A DNA stretch of 64,000 bases from Mycobacterium basiliense (GTDB lineage Bacteria > Actinomycetota > Actinomycetes > Mycobacteriales > Mycobacteriaceae). The notes beneath the pieces are model-generated. The model searched no databases. It saw nothing but the letters and a program-made list of their open reading frames with translations, and was not told the origin of the DNA. The position numbers and the translations under genes are program-made. The stretch spans positions 868,001-932,000 of the forward strand of contig NZ_LR130759.1 in assembly GCF_900292015.1 (NCBI RefSeq), in the 5' to 3' direction. Every line of letters begins with the position of its first letter. The first letter of the stretch is position 1. Shown in pieces: positions 45,691 through 54,682 of the stretch.

Positions 45691-48600
45691 CCGGAGCTGC
45701 CCTCGGCGGTCAGCAGTGGCCCCCACAAGCGGGCGGCCAGCGCACCCAACCGGGTGTCCTCACCGGACATCTCCTCGCCCGGGCGTGGGCTGTCGAGCAG
45801 TACATCAAGTGCCGCCTTTTCGCCCCACACCCGCACGTGCGCATGCTCTCGGTCGTCACCGTCGCGAAAGTTGTTGGACTCCCACCGCTCCTGCGCCGCG
45901 GCGCGCGGGTCGTCGCCAGCATGGCGCGCCTCAGCCCACGCGCAGGACGTTTTCAGTGGCAGCGGTAGCGGCTCCCGCCGCCCTGCGTCATAGAGAAACA
46001 CCAGATCCCGCAGCACCGCCACCGGATCGGGCGGCGGTGCGAACATCCGAGTGGCGATGCGGTTTCTGCTCTTGCCGCGACCGATACACACCGCTGCCCA
46101 AGGGCGACCGGGCTGTTGTGCTGCCAAGGCAACCAGCCCGATCCACGATGGCAACACGTGCTTGGGTGCCAGCTTCGAGTAGGTGACCGACACCATCCGG
46201 CTACCGAATACCGGCGCAACGGTTCCGGTGACCCGGCGCCCACCGCCGAGCTCGACATCGACGTCATGCGCGTCCGATTCGGCCGTCCTGTGCCGTAGGG
46301 CGACCAATGCCAGATCACGCGCCCGATCGCGAATCTCCTTGGCTTTGCGTACCCCCAGCCGCCCCGGAGGCAGCGTCCCGCGACGCCACTCGGCGTTTGC
46401 CGCGGTGTCGGGATGCATGCCATGCACTATGTCCCGCAGCATGCGATCGCCGACCAGCCAGGCCCGTAGGGCGTCGATCTCGACGGGCATCGCATCCTCG
46501 ACGGTATCGACGTCCCACGGCAGGGTGAAGTCGAGCGCGCGGAAAAACCCTTTGACGGGATTCTTGAAGAAGTCCAACAGATCGGCCAGGGTCACATCGG
46601 TGATGGGCGGCTCGGGCAGTCGATCGGTGATGAAAGCCATTGGCGTGCAGCGCCTCCCGCCAGCAGCTTCGGCGGCTGCCAGCGCGGCCGGGTCGAACGT
46701 GAACGGCTTGCCCGGTAGTAGGGCACCAGGTATGACGTTCTTGCGATCGAATGGCTGCAGCGGGTGTCGGACAATGACGTGGTCGCGAACCGGCGCCGCG
46801 GCCGTCTGATCCAGGGCGTCGAGCAACTCGGCCAGCGGCACGGCGGGAGGCCGCGGATGCCCGGTGTGCTCGTCAGCGCCGGTGTAGGTGATTACCAGGG
46901 TCTCGGTGGCCGCGCCGATAGCGTCGAGCAACAATTGCCGGTCTTCGGAACGGACGTCACGCTCACCGGTTCGCGGGTCGCGTGCCAGCACATCGTCACC
47001 GTCGGGCACGCTGTGGCGCGGGAATAGCCCATCATCGAGGCCAACCAGGCATACCACCCGATGCGGTACCGAGCGCATGGGCACCATCGTGCAGACCGTC
47101 AGCGTGCCGGTACGGAAGTTCGCCCGTGTCGGGCGCCCGCCGAGGTGACCGTCCAGCAGCGCCGAGACATCGGTAAGCCGCAGCGGGGTCGAAACTCGGG
47201 CGCCCGCCTGCTCACTGATGTCGGCAAATTCGCGCTGCAGCTGTGCCGGTTGCCACTCATGTTCGGGACGGCTGAGCAGGCTGACCCCTGCGGCCAGTGC
47301 ATCCAGCCAGCCGCTCAACGGCCGTGTGCCGCTGAGACGTTCGGTTGAACGTTGTAACCGTGCGATGAATTCCGCGAGGCGTCCCGCTAGCTCCACCCGG
47401 TTGCTTCCCACGTCGTCGAGCGGCAGCGCGCTGCCCAGCCAGGCTTGCGAATCGTCCGATATCGCCACGCCGGTAAGAATGCGGTCCAGCCCGAATCGCC
47501 AGGTGTTGTGTACAAAATGGTGCAGACCGTAGGGCTGGCGATGTCGTTGGTCGAAGCCCCAACGAATGTTGGATTGGCGGACCCAGTCGGTGATCACGTC
47601 GAGGTCGTCGTCGGTAAAACCGAACCGGGCGCGTACGGGTGGCATGTGCGCGAGGTTGAGGACTTGGTTCGCGGTGGCTCGGCTTCCCGCGATGGCGAGA
47701 AGTTCCGTCGCGACTGCCAGTAGCGGGTTGGTCTGGGTAAGGGCGCGGTCGGCCAGCCGGACCCGCAGTCGATGGGCGGGATGGTTCTCCCCGGCCACCT
47801 CGCCAAGCCCGAAACCGGCGACAAACAGCGGTGCGTAGGTCTCGATGTCGGGACACATCACCACGATGTCGCGGGGCTCCAGCGTCGGATCGTCGTCGAG
47901 CAGGCCGAGCAATACCTCGCGCAGCACGTCGACCTGTCTGGCCGGACCGTGGCAGGCATGCACCTGAACGGATCGGTCATCTGTCGCCGGCACGCGAACT
48001 CCGGGCCGGAGCGCATTCGCCGCGATGTCGGACTGCAGCCAGCCCAGCAAGCAGTCCCGCTCGGCGGACTGCCCGAGATACTCGTCGGTGGCACGCTGAG
48101 CGGGCAATGCGCGTTGCAGTTCGCGCAGGTCGCGGCCCAGGGTTTCCAGCAGCGGATGGTCGGCAGCAAGCTGGCTGGCGTCATCGCTTCGCCGCACCAC
48201 TGGATCGATGCCATCGATGCTGTAGCGGTCACTGAGGGCACGCCACAGCTCGTCGCTGGGGTGGGGTAGCCACAGGTGCAGGTCATGGTGGGCGGCAACC
48301 GCATCGAGGAGTTCGATGTCGCTGATCGGCAGCCGGGTGTGACCGAACAACGACAATCGAGCGGGCAGGTCGGTGGGCGATTGGCGGAGTCGGTCAACGG
48401 CCTGCCGGTGCCGGACGTGCGGCGGGTCGGCGGCTATCTTCGCGACCAGCAGCCGCCAAAGCTGCGGTTGCCATCCTAAGTCGGCATCGGTCCCGGCAGC
48501 GTCACCGTCCAGCCACCCGGCCAGCAGCGCCGGCCGCTGCCGCGCGTACGAGGCAAACAGGCCGGCGAGGCGGCTGGCCACCGCGTACCGGCGACCTCGG

Positions 48601-48992
48601 CGCAGCTCCGCTTCGCAGGCGTCGGAATCGAAGTGGCCCAAGTGCTTGGCCAGCGTCGCGCACCACGGGTCATCGAGGCTGGCGTCGATCACCTCCAGCA
48701 GGGGCCACGTCATGGCCTCGGGTGACCATGGGTCGGCGTCGGCAGTCCCGGTGATGTCGGCCAGCAGCGACCCTGGGCTCCGAAACGTCACGCCCGCGCA
48801 CACACCGTCGTCGCCGGCCGGGCGGCAGCCCAGCACGTGCGAAAGCCGCTGACTGAGCCAGCGCTCCATACCGCGGGCCGGAACCAGCACCAGCTCCTGC
48901 GCGAATGGGTCCGGGAGCGGGTTGGCCAGCAAGGCGCCCAGGCCGTCGGCAAGCAGATCGGTGCGTTCGGCACGGTGGAGGTGAAGCGCCAT
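45687..48992 (-). CDS. recC: Exodeoxyribonuclease V gamma subunit RecC
   Basis: The Chi-scanning structural subunit of RecBCD, 1101 aa (M. tuberculosis Rv0631c is 1097). It is an inactivated helicase/nuclease fold and lacks a Walker A motif. Recognisable conserved segments are the N-terminal LVLVPARGMERWLSQRLSHV, SLFGHTRLPISDIELLDAVA in the middle and VCLVGLDDGLFPRHSVPDGD near 630. It is first in the recC-recB-recD operon. The gene is divergent from the cyanase gene, with 281 bases between the two starts. Confidence 0.95.
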   Translation of the reverse strand: MALHLHRAERTDLLADGLGALLANPLPDPFAQELVLVPARGMERWLSQRLSHVLGCRPAGDDGVCAGVTFRSPGSLLADITGTADADPWSPEAMTWPLLEVIDASLDDPWCATLAKHLGHFDSDACEAELRRGRRYAVASRLAGLFASYARQRPALLAGWLDGDAAGTDADLGWQPQLWRLLVAKIAADPPHVRHRQAVDRLRQSPTDLPARLSLFGHTRLPISDIELLDAVAAHHDLHLWLPHPSDELWRALSDRYSIDGIDPVVRRSDDASQLAADHPLLETLGRDLRELQRALPAQRATDEYLGQSAERDCLLGWLQSDIAANALRPGVRVPATDDRSVQVHACHGPARQVDVLREVLLGLLDDDPTLEPRDIVVMCPDIETYAPLFVAGFGLGEVAGENHPAHRLRVRLADRALTQTNPLLAVATELLAIAGSRATANQVLNLAHMPPVRARFGFTDDDLDVITDWVRQSNIRWGFDQRHRQPYGLHHFVHNTWRFGLDRILTGVAISDDSQAWLGSALPLDDVGSNRVELAGRLAEFIARLQRSTERLSGTRPLSGWLDALAAGVSLLSRPEHEWQPAQLQREFADISEQAGARVSTPLRLTDVSALLDGHLGGRPTRANFRTGTLTVCTMVPMRSVPHRVVCLVGLDDGLFPRHSVPDGDDVLARDPRTGERDVRSEDRQLLLDAIGAATETLVITYTGADEHTGHPRPPAVPLAELLDALDQTAAAPVRDHVIVRHPLQPFDRKNVIPGALLPGKPFTFDPAALAAAEAAGGRRCTPMAFITDRLPEPPITDVTLADLLDFFKNPVKGFFRALDFTLPWDVDTVEDAMPVEIDALRAWLVGDRMLRDIVHGMHPDTAANAEWRRGTLPPGRLGVRKAKEIRDRARDLALVALRHRTAESDAHDVDVELGGGRRVTGTVAPVFGSRMVSVTYSKLAPKHVLPSWIGLVALAAQQPGRPWAAVCIGRGKSRNRIATRMFAPPPDPVAVLRDLVFLYDAGRREPLPLPLKTSCAWAEARHAGDDPRAAAQERWESNNFRDGDDREHAHVRVWGEKAALDVLLDSPRPGEEMSGEDTRLGALAARLWGPLLTAEGSSG

Positions 48993-49010
48993 TGCGGGTC
49001 ACCATAGACG

Positions 49011-49041
49011 TCGACGCCGCCCGCCGGGGCGTCGGCGTCGA
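49011..49041. repeat. 9-bp inverted repeat between recC and cynS
   Basis: TCGACGCCG (49011-49019) pairs exactly with CGGCGTCGA (49033-49041) over a 13-base loop, 18 bases upstream of the recC ATG on its leader side. It might form a leader hairpin in recC mRNA. GC-rich chance pairing is possible. Confidence 0.35.
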
Positions 49042-49273
49042 TATGTCGTCCCCGGACCTGACACGCTGGGTGCCGAGCGGTGACGTGCAGGGAGGGCCCC
49101 GGCGGCGACCAGGACACGGCGCGCGCCGGCCTGGGCGTGCCCTACGATCACCCGGCTCGGCATCGGATACCCGGCGGATCGCCCGTTAGCCCCCAATTCG
49201 CACACCGAATCGGCGCCTTCCACCGAGTGGCCCTGGTCACGGCGATGAAACCCCCATGCCGCATGCTGGGGCT

Positions 49274-49744
49274 ATGAACAGAAGCGAGATCACCGAGCAG
49301 ATCGTTGTGGCCCGCCTGGCCCGGGGTCTGACGTGGCAGGAGTTGGCCGACGCCATCGGCAAGCCGGTGGTATGGACCACCTCGGCGATGCTCGGCCAGC
49401 ACCCGATCGCCCCGGAGCAGGGCAAGGTCCTCGTCGAAATGTTGGGTCTCGACGCGTCCGTGGTGCCGGTGCTGGCGGCATCGCCGATGCGCGGGGGGCT
49501 GCCGGACGCAGTGCCCACCGACCCCACCGTTTACCGCTTCTATGAAGCGCTTCAGGTCTACGGTGGTGCCCTCAAAGAGCTGATCCACGAGCAGTTCGGC
49601 GACGGCATCATGAGCGCCATCAACTTCAGCGTCGACCTGCAGAAAAAGCCGCACCCCTCGGGTGATCGGGTGGTGGTGACGTTTGACGGAAAGTTCCTTC
49701 CCTATCAATGGACTTCGGCCGCGGACGGCCCGGGCCAAGGGTGA
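49274..49744 (+). CDS. cynS: Cyanate hydratase (cyanase)
   Basis: Converts cyanate and bicarbonate to ammonia and CO2 (via carbamate). The protein is 156 aa, like the E. coli enzyme. The catalytic triad spacing is conserved exactly: R88 and E91 (TVYRFYEALQVYGGALKELI) and S114 (GDGIMSAINFSVDLQK), equivalent to E. coli R96, E99 and S122. The N-terminal helical domain (TWQELADAIGKPVVWTTSAM) is typical. No carbonic anhydrase or cyanate transporter gene is adjacent, unlike the E. coli cyn operon. The start is the ATG at 49274, as upstream codons look non-coding. It is followed after ten bases by the patatin gene. I recall no orthologue at this locus in M. tuberculosis. Confidence 0.93.
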   Translation: MNRSEITEQIVVARLARGLTWQELADAIGKPVVWTTSAMLGQHPIAPEQGKVLVEMLGLDASVVPVLAASPMRGGLPDAVPTDPTVYRFYEALQVYGGALKELIHEQFGDGIMSAINFSVDLQKKPHPSGDRVVVTFDGKFLPYQWTSAADGPGQG

Positions 49745-49754
49745 CGCCGGGCCG

Positions 49755-50774
49755 ATGAAGCAGCAACAGACGATGGACTTGGTGTTGTCCGGCGGGGGCG
49801 TCAAGTTCATCGGCCTGGTCGGCGCGATCGCGCGGCTCATCGACGACGGCTATTCGCCTTACCGGGTGTCCGGAGTCTCCGCGGGATCGGTGGTCGCCGT
49901 TATCTCCGCCGCCGCGGCCCAGGGCGATCGGCTCAGCAGCGCGCAGATCCGGGAATTGTCATTGTCGGTACCACTGAGCAAATGGCGTGACGCGGGTCCG
50001 GTTCCGTTTCTGGGCTCCGCGTGGGGGCTGGTCCGGGACTCGGCACTGTATCGCGGCGATGTCGCGCATGACTGGATCCGCAATGAACTGCAAAACCTAG
50101 GCGTGACGACATTTGCTGATCTGGCCCTGCCCGACGACCAGCTGCCGCCCGAACAGCGCTACCGGGTGGTCATCACCGTCGCCGACGTGACGAGGGCGCA
50201 GCTGGTGCGGTTGCCCTGGGACTATCGGCGAGTCTACGGGGTCGATCCCGACGAACAGTCGGTCGCCGCGGCGGTGCGCGCCTCGATGGCGATCCCGTTC
50301 TTCTACCCGCCGGTCAAACTGACCAGCGCGGATGGGCTGAAATCCACCCTCGTTGATGGTGGGGTGCTGTCCAACTTTCCGGTCGACTCACTGGATCGCA
50401 CCGACAGCCTGCCGCCGCGTTGGCCCACGTTCGGGATCACGGTGATCCCCAAGCTCGCTGAAGGCATCGAGGAGGCCTTCCCGGCGTTGCGGCCGCTGCG
50501 GTTCCTGCAACAGTCAGCCCTGCTGGAAAGCCTGTTCACCACCATGCTGGTCGGCCATGATCAGGCTCATCTGAGCCAGCCATGGGTGAGCGCCCGCACG
50601 ATACCGGTTGCCTCCACGGACGTCGGCGTACTCGATTTCGACATCTCGCGATCGCGTCTGGAAGAGCTCTACGGCACCGGTTACCAGGCCGCGGACACCT
50701 TCCTGTCGACTTGGAACTGGGTGGATTACCTCGACCGGTTCCGCCGTGATACCCGTGACGCTCGCCGCAGCTAG
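49755..50774 (+). CDS. Patatin-like phospholipase
   Basis: A 339-aa acyl hydrolase of the patatin/RssA type. The oxyanion motif LSGGGVKFIGLVGA is at residues 11-24, the nucleophile motif is GVSAGS with S42, and the catalytic Asp is in VDGG (D201), completing the Ser-Asp dyad. The product would release fatty acids from phospholipids or other acyl esters. The start ATG at 49755 is ten bases after cynS, so the two are probably co-transcribed. Its stop overlaps by four bases the stop of convergent echA3. The link with cyanase is unexplained. Confidence 0.9.
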   Translation: MKQQQTMDLVLSGGGVKFIGLVGAIARLIDDGYSPYRVSGVSAGSVVAVISAAAAQGDRLSSAQIRELSLSVPLSKWRDAGPVPFLGSAWGLVRDSALYRGDVAHDWIRNELQNLGVTTFADLALPDDQLPPEQRYRVVITVADVTRAQLVRLPWDYRRVYGVDPDEQSVAAAVRASMAIPFFYPPVKLTSADGLKSTLVDGGVLSNFPVDSLDRTDSLPPRWPTFGITVIPKLAEGIEEAFPALRPLRFLQQSALLESLFTTMLVGHDQAHLSQPWVSARTIPVASTDVGVLDFDISRSRLEELYGTGYQAADTFLSTWNWVDYLDRFRRDTRDARRS

Positions 50775-51466
50775 AGACCGAACTCGGCTTCCAGCCCGTC
50801 GATACCCGCGCGAATCGCCTTCAGCGCGTCGGCGCGGGCACGCAACTTGGTCGCGAGATGAGCCTGCTGGTTGAGATTGGCGAATTCGCGCGCGGCTTCT
50901 TCGGCGCGGCTGAGCACCATCTCGGGCAGCACGATCTCGTCCACGAATCCGGCGGCCAGCGCGGTCTCCCCAAAGAACGTCTTGGCCAGCCCGGACGCTT
51001 GTTGGTATGCCGATCTGGTCAGGCGCAACTTCATGATCTCGAGCGCCGCGTAGGGGATGGTCATGCCGATCGCCACCTCGTTGGCCTGAATGTTGTAGGC
51101 GTGGGCGGCCACCCGGTGGTCGCCGGAGGACAACAGGAACGCTCCCATCGCGATCGCGTGACCGGTGCAGGCCATCACCACTGGTTTGGGGAAAGACAAC
51201 AGCCGATAGGACAACTCGAACCCGCCACGCAGCATGTCGATGGCGGGCTGCGCTTCGCCGGAGGTCAACACCTTCAGGTCGAATCCGCCGCTGAACACTC
51301 GGTGGTTGCCGGCGATGACCAGTGCCCCGACGTTGTCCCGTTCGGCATTGTCGATCGCCTCGTTCAGTGCCTGCTGCATGGCCGGGCCCAAGACGTTGAC
51401 CTTGCCATCATCCATCCGGATCAGGCCGATGGAATCGTCGTGGGTGTAGGTGACCAGACCGCTCAT
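50771..51466 (-). CDS. echA3: Enoyl-CoA hydratase-family protein
   Basis: A crotonase-family protein of 231 aa, equal to M. tuberculosis EchA3 (Rv0632c). The family oxyanion-hole segments are ALVIAGNHRVFSGGFDLKVL (near residues 47-66) and the ACTGHAIAMGAFLLSSGDHR stretch (near 98-117). The canonical hydratase Glu pair is not clearly present: the second acidic position reads as Ala/Gly-rich ANEVAIGMTIPYAA, so it may be an isomerase or hydrolase-type member. A GGAGAA site precedes the ATG. It faces the patatin gene end to end with overlapping stops. Confidence 0.92.
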   Translation of the reverse strand: MSGLVTYTHDDSIGLIRMDDGKVNVLGPAMQQALNEAIDNAERDNVGALVIAGNHRVFSGGFDLKVLTSGEAQPAIDMLRGGFELSYRLLSFPKPVVMACTGHAIAMGAFLLSSGDHRVAAHAYNIQANEVAIGMTIPYAALEIMKLRLTRSAYQQASGLAKTFFGETALAAGFVDEIVLPEMVLSRAEEAAREFANLNQQAHLATKLRARADALKAIRAGIDGLEAEFGL

Positions 51467-51549
51467 GGGTTTCTCCTTCGAAACGGACAGCCCGTCGATT
51501 GAATCAGATCACCGTGGCGGTGCACCGCGCGCCCGTAGCCGGTGCGTCG

Positions 51550-52392
51550 CTAGACCCGTTGACCGTGATGCTTACCCAGCTCGTTTTCGGCCTCACCCCA
51601 GCGCAGGCTGACATCGGTGGGCTGATCGAGCTGGCGGGTGCGCCACCGGTCCTGAGTTTCTTGAACCGCGCGGTTGATCCGGTCGATCTCGCTGCGGAAA
51701 ACGTCGGGGCGGGTTTCCTTGCTCGCGTAGTGGAAGTAGGTCAGCAGACTGCGCAGCAGCTCCAGCTTCTGCTTTTCCCGCTTCGCATTGTCGTGGGTGG
51801 TCATCAGTTCGATCCGCTGGACGGGCGGCAGCGCATCCCAGTCCAGCACCACCTTCGTCTCCAGCGGACGTCGATCCCGTTGCCAGAACCGCCACCCGCG
51901 CGGCTGCTCGGGGCGGTCGTAGTAGGTCAGCGTCCCCTCGAATCGGGATTCGACGCCCTGGCCGATCTCGGCACGGTCGAGTGCGGAGTCCCACACCATC
52001 CGCCATTCCTGACCCGGCGCCAAAGTCGGCAACTCCCGGGGCAGCTGCAATTCGACGACGTCGGCGTAACCGTCGGACGCGTTTTCGTATTCGGCCACGG
52101 TCGGGGGATTGGGGAAACTGAACCCGATGTTGTATGCCGCGGTGCGACCGAAGTTGCGGACGACCAGTTCGATCACATGCCAATCCGCGACGTGGGGTTC
52201 CATCATCATCGACACATACGGCCGGGCTTGCTCGGCGGTCAGTTGATGGTTGCGCTGGATCTGGCGGTACATCACGATCAGCGTCACGATGGCAAGCGCT
52301 AACGCCGCCCAGGCCGCCAGCGCTACCCAGGTACTGGACTCGACATTGGAAATCCCATGCCAGCCGCTTTGGCCCCACCCCATGGAATACAT
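51550..52392 (-). CDS. Single-pass membrane protein of unknown function (Rv0633c-like)
   Basis: A 280-aa protein (Rv0633c is 279 aa). One transmembrane helix lies at residues 22-43 (TWVALAAWAALALAIVTLIV), followed by MYRQIQRNHQLT. The remainder is an exposed beta-rich domain (VIELVVRNFGRTAAYNIGF, RMVWDSALDRAEIG) and a charged helical C-terminus (DRINRAVQETQDRWRTRQL). The start ATG at 52392 has a GGATG-type weak site. It ends 83 bases upstream of the echA3 start on the same strand. No functional family is recognised. Confidence 0.8.
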   Translation of the reverse strand: MYSMGWGQSGWHGISNVESSTWVALAAWAALALAIVTLIVMYRQIQRNHQLTAEQARPYVSMMMEPHVADWHVIELVVRNFGRTAAYNIGFSFPNPPTVAEYENASDGYADVVELQLPRELPTLAPGQEWRMVWDSALDRAEIGQGVESRFEGTLTYYDRPEQPRGWRFWQRDRRPLETKVVLDWDALPPVQRIELMTTHDNAKREKQKLELLRSLLTYFHYASKETRPDVFRSEIDRINRAVQETQDRWRTRQLDQPTDVSLRWGEAENELGKHHGQRV

Positions 52393-52465
52393 CCTCCGCT
52401 TATACCACTGCAGTTATCGATACTGAAATCCCACCGAACATGATCGTAGATGCGCGCCCGCCATA

Positions 52466-52507
52466 TTTCCTGGTGGGTATCGCAGCTTTCCTGGTGGGTA
52501 TCGCAGC
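52466..52507. repeat. 21-bp exact tandem duplication
   Basis: TTTCCTGGTGGGTATCGCAG plus C is repeated twice head to tail (52466-52486 and 52487-52507) in the gap between the Rv0633c-like start and the Rv0634c-like stop. A recent local duplication in non-coding DNA. Confidence 0.9.
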
Positions 52508-52542
52508 GCGTCCGCCGGCACGCGCGCTGCCCGGATGCTTGC

Positions 52543-53259
52543 TCAGCCGCCCATCAGCATTCGCCACTGTGCGAGATCGGCCGCGCGATACACGTAATTG
52601 GACCGCTTGACCTCGGAGAGCGACGCGCTCGGATCGGCCGAATACCAATGCCCGGGAAATACCGTCGGATCGCCCGGAAGCGCAGCGAGCTGCTGCAGGC
52701 TGCGATACATCTCGTCGGAATCACCGCCGGGAAAGTCGGTGCGTCCGCACCCTTCCAGGAACAAGGTGTCACCGGCCACGAGTCGGTTATCGAGCAGGAA
52801 ACACTGACTGCCTGGAGTATGGCCAGGAGTGTGTAGCAATTCGATCTCGATTGCACCGATGCCGACCTTGTCGCGGTGGTCATGGGTGGTCAGGTCACTC
52901 ATCGGAATCCCGGTAACCCGGGAAACCCACACTGCTTCATGCGTGTTGACGTGCACCGGCACGCTCACCCGCGCTAACAACTCGGCCAGTCCCTTGAGCT
53001 CAAAACCCATCATCGAACCACCGACGTGGTCTGGATGATGGTGGGTAACCAGCACCCCGGACAGGCGCATACCGTCGGCTTCCAGCGTGTCGACCAGGTC
53101 TCCGGCGGCGTATGCGGGGTCGACCACCACGCATTCGCCGGTCTGTCGATCACCGATCAAGTAGGCGAAATTGCGCATTTGCGCCGCGATCATGTCGCCG
53201 ATGGCGAAGTCGCGCCCGGAGAGCAGTTGACGAAAGTACAGCCGGTCCGAATCTGACAC
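52543..53259 (-). CDS. Metallo-beta-lactamase-fold hydrolase, glyoxalase II-like
   Basis: A 238-aa metallo-hydrolase (M. tuberculosis Rv0634c is 237 aa). The zinc motif THHHPDHVGG has H73, H75, D77 and H78. Further ligands lie in the LLHTPGHTPGSQCFL segment (H near 147) and HWYSADPS near the C-terminus. The fold hydrolyses thioesters such as lactoylglutathione or mycothiol adducts; since mycobacteria use mycothiol, a mycothiol-thioester hydrolase role is plausible but inferred. It reads away from the VapB-like gene with 132 bases between starts. Confidence 0.9.
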   Translation of the reverse strand: MSDSDRLYFRQLLSGRDFAIGDMIAAQMRNFAYLIGDRQTGECVVVDPAYAAGDLVDTLEADGMRLSGVLVTHHHPDHVGGSMMGFELKGLAELLARVSVPVHVNTHEAVWVSRVTGIPMSDLTTHDHRDKVGIGAIEIELLHTPGHTPGSQCFLLDNRLVAGDTLFLEGCGRTDFPGGDSDEMYRSLQQLAALPGDPTVFPGHWYSADPSASLSEVKRSNYVYRAADLAQWRMLMGG

Positions 53260-53391
53260 GTCATCAGACTATGTCTGCGCACGAGTGGGTCCAATTTGGC
53301 CGCCCTCGACTTGACTGGTCGGCTGGTGTCGGACCTGGGCAGCGGCTCGTTCTGACGTCTCAGTCGGATCGCCAGTGGGTATTGTTGGTCC

Positions 53392-53610
53392 ATGCTGAAG
53401 AAGGTCGAGATCGAGATCGACGACGATCTGGTCCAAGAAGCGATCCGTCGCTACCGCCTGGCGGGTGCGCGCGAGGCCGTCCACCTGGCGCTGCGGACCC
53501 TTCTCGCCGAGGGCGGAGCGGACAGCGAAGACGCCGAAGAGGAAGAAGAATACGACGAGTTCAGCGATCTAAGCGCGTGGGATCCACGTCGGGGGGAGCG
53601 TTCTGGCTGA
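53392..53610 (+). CDS. Orphan VapB-type antitoxin-like protein
   Basis: A 72-aa protein with the ribbon-helix-helix pattern of VapB antitoxins (DUF2191): a beta strand KKVEIEIDDDLVQEAIRRYR, then AGAREAVHLALRTLLA. An unusual acidic tail follows (DAEEEEEYDEF) with WDPRRGERSG at the end. M. tuberculosis has a similar short gene, Rv0634A. No PIN-domain toxin gene is next to it; the next features are tRNAs. It may be a stand-alone repressor or the remains of a toxin-antitoxin pair. Confidence 0.8.
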   Translation: MLKKVEIEIDDDLVQEAIRRYRLAGAREAVHLALRTLLAEGGADSEDAEEEEEYDEFSDLSAWDPRRGERSG

Positions 53611-53728
53611 TCTTCTACTACCGCCGCCATCGGTTGGCGGGTCGGATCTCGCACGTGGTTTGGTGACGTCATGCGGCACGCTGTACCCTCTGTTTGCCCG
53701 CGGCAGGACTATTCGCTACGGGCAACCG

Positions 53729-53801
53729 GCCCCCTTAGCTCAGTCGGTAGAGCGTTTCCATGGTAAGGAAAAGGTCAACGGTTCGATTCCGTTAGGGGGC
53801 T
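53729..53801 (+). tRNA. tRNA-Thr (GGT)
   Basis: A 73-base cloverleaf. The acceptor strands are GCCCCCT and AGGGGGC with discriminator T and no encoded CCA. The anticodon loop is ATGGTAA with anticodon GGT at 53762-53764. The T arm is ACGGTTCGATTCCGT. Confidence 0.96.
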
Positions 53802-53852
53802 CGGCGGACGCCGAGCAGGCGGACGGCCCAACCCGATACGGGATGGTCCAGA

Positions 53853-53926
<74 letters not shown>

Positions 53927-53984
53927 CAACACAACTGCAACACCAACAGACGAGACGTTTACCCAGATTTGAGAGAGAACCGTC

Positions 53985-54152
53985 ATGGCTTCTAGTACCG
54001 ACGTGCGGCCCAAGATCACGTTGGCGTGCGAGGTGTGCAAACACCGCAACTACATAACCAAGAAGAATCGCCGCAATGACCCTGACCGGATGGAACTCAA
54101 GAAGTTCTGCCCGAACTGCGGCAAGCACCAGGCGCACCGCGAGACGCGCTGA
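53985..54152 (+). CDS. rpmG2: 50S ribosomal protein L33 (zinc-binding form)
   Basis: A 55-aa ribosomal protein L33, read directly as starting [20 protein letters not shown]. Two CxxC pairs (CEVC and CPNC) mark the zinc-binding C+ form. The body has [20 protein letters not shown] and ends QAHRETR. The ATG at 53985 follows a GAGAGAGAA site. The gene sits between tRNA-Met and hadA as in M. tuberculosis (Rv0634B). The presence of C+ forms normally goes with zinc-free paralogues elsewhere under Zur control. Confidence 0.96.
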   Translation: MASSTDVRPKITLACEVCKHRNYITKKNRRNDPDRMELKKFCPNCGKHQAHRETR

Positions 54153-54202
54153 CGGCATGCCCGCACGTAGTTACTCGGACTGACTAGGTAGGTTCTAGAG
54201 CC

Positions 54203-54682
54203 GTGGCCCTGAGCGGAAACATCGTCGGGATGCATTACCGGTATCCCGACCATTACGTGGTGGAGCGCGAGAAGATCCGCGAATACGCGGTAGCCGTGCA
54301 AAACGAAGATGGGCCCTATTTCGAGGAGAAGACCGCCGGCGAACTCGGCTACCAAGGGCTGCTGGCGCCATTGACGTTTATCTGTGTCTTCGGCTACAAG
54401 GCGCAATCGGCGTTTTTCAAAAATGCAAACATCGCTGTCCAGGACGCGCAGATCGTTCAGGTTGACCAAGTGCTGAAGTTCGCCAAGCCGATCGTGGCGG
54501 GCGACAAGCTCTACTGCGATGTGTATGTGGATTCGGTGCGCAAGGCGCACGGCACCGAGATCATCGTGACCAAAAACATCATCACCAACGACGACGGTGA
54601 GATCGTGCAGGAGACCTATACGACCCTGGCGGGTCGTGCCGGTGAAGACGGGGAAGAGGGATTTGCTGATGGCACTGCGTGA
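54203..54682 (+). CDS. hadA: (3R)-hydroxyacyl-ACP dehydratase subunit HadA
   Basis: Non-catalytic, substrate-channel subunit of the FAS-II dehydratase that makes meromycolic chains, working with HadB. It is 159 aa from the GTG at 54203, with hot-dog fold segments MHYRYPDHYVVEREKIREYA and APLTFICVFGYKAQ and YVDSVRKAHGTEIIVTKNI. HadA with HadB acts on shorter chains, and HadC with HadB on longer ones; thiacetazone and isoxyl target this complex. It overlaps hadB by 14 bases. Confidence 0.96.
   Translation: MALSGNIVGMHYRYPDHYVVEREKIREYAVAVQNEDGPYFEEKTAGELGYQGLLAPLTFICVFGYKAQSAFFKNANIAVQDAQIVQVDQVLKFAKPIVAGDKLYCDVYVDSVRKAHGTEIIVTKNIITNDDGEIVQETYTTLAGRAGEDGEEGFADGTA

Noticed and set aside
49274..49744. 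A complete cyn operon with carbonic anhydrase and transporter
   Set aside because: Only cynS is present; neighbours are recC and a patatin gene.
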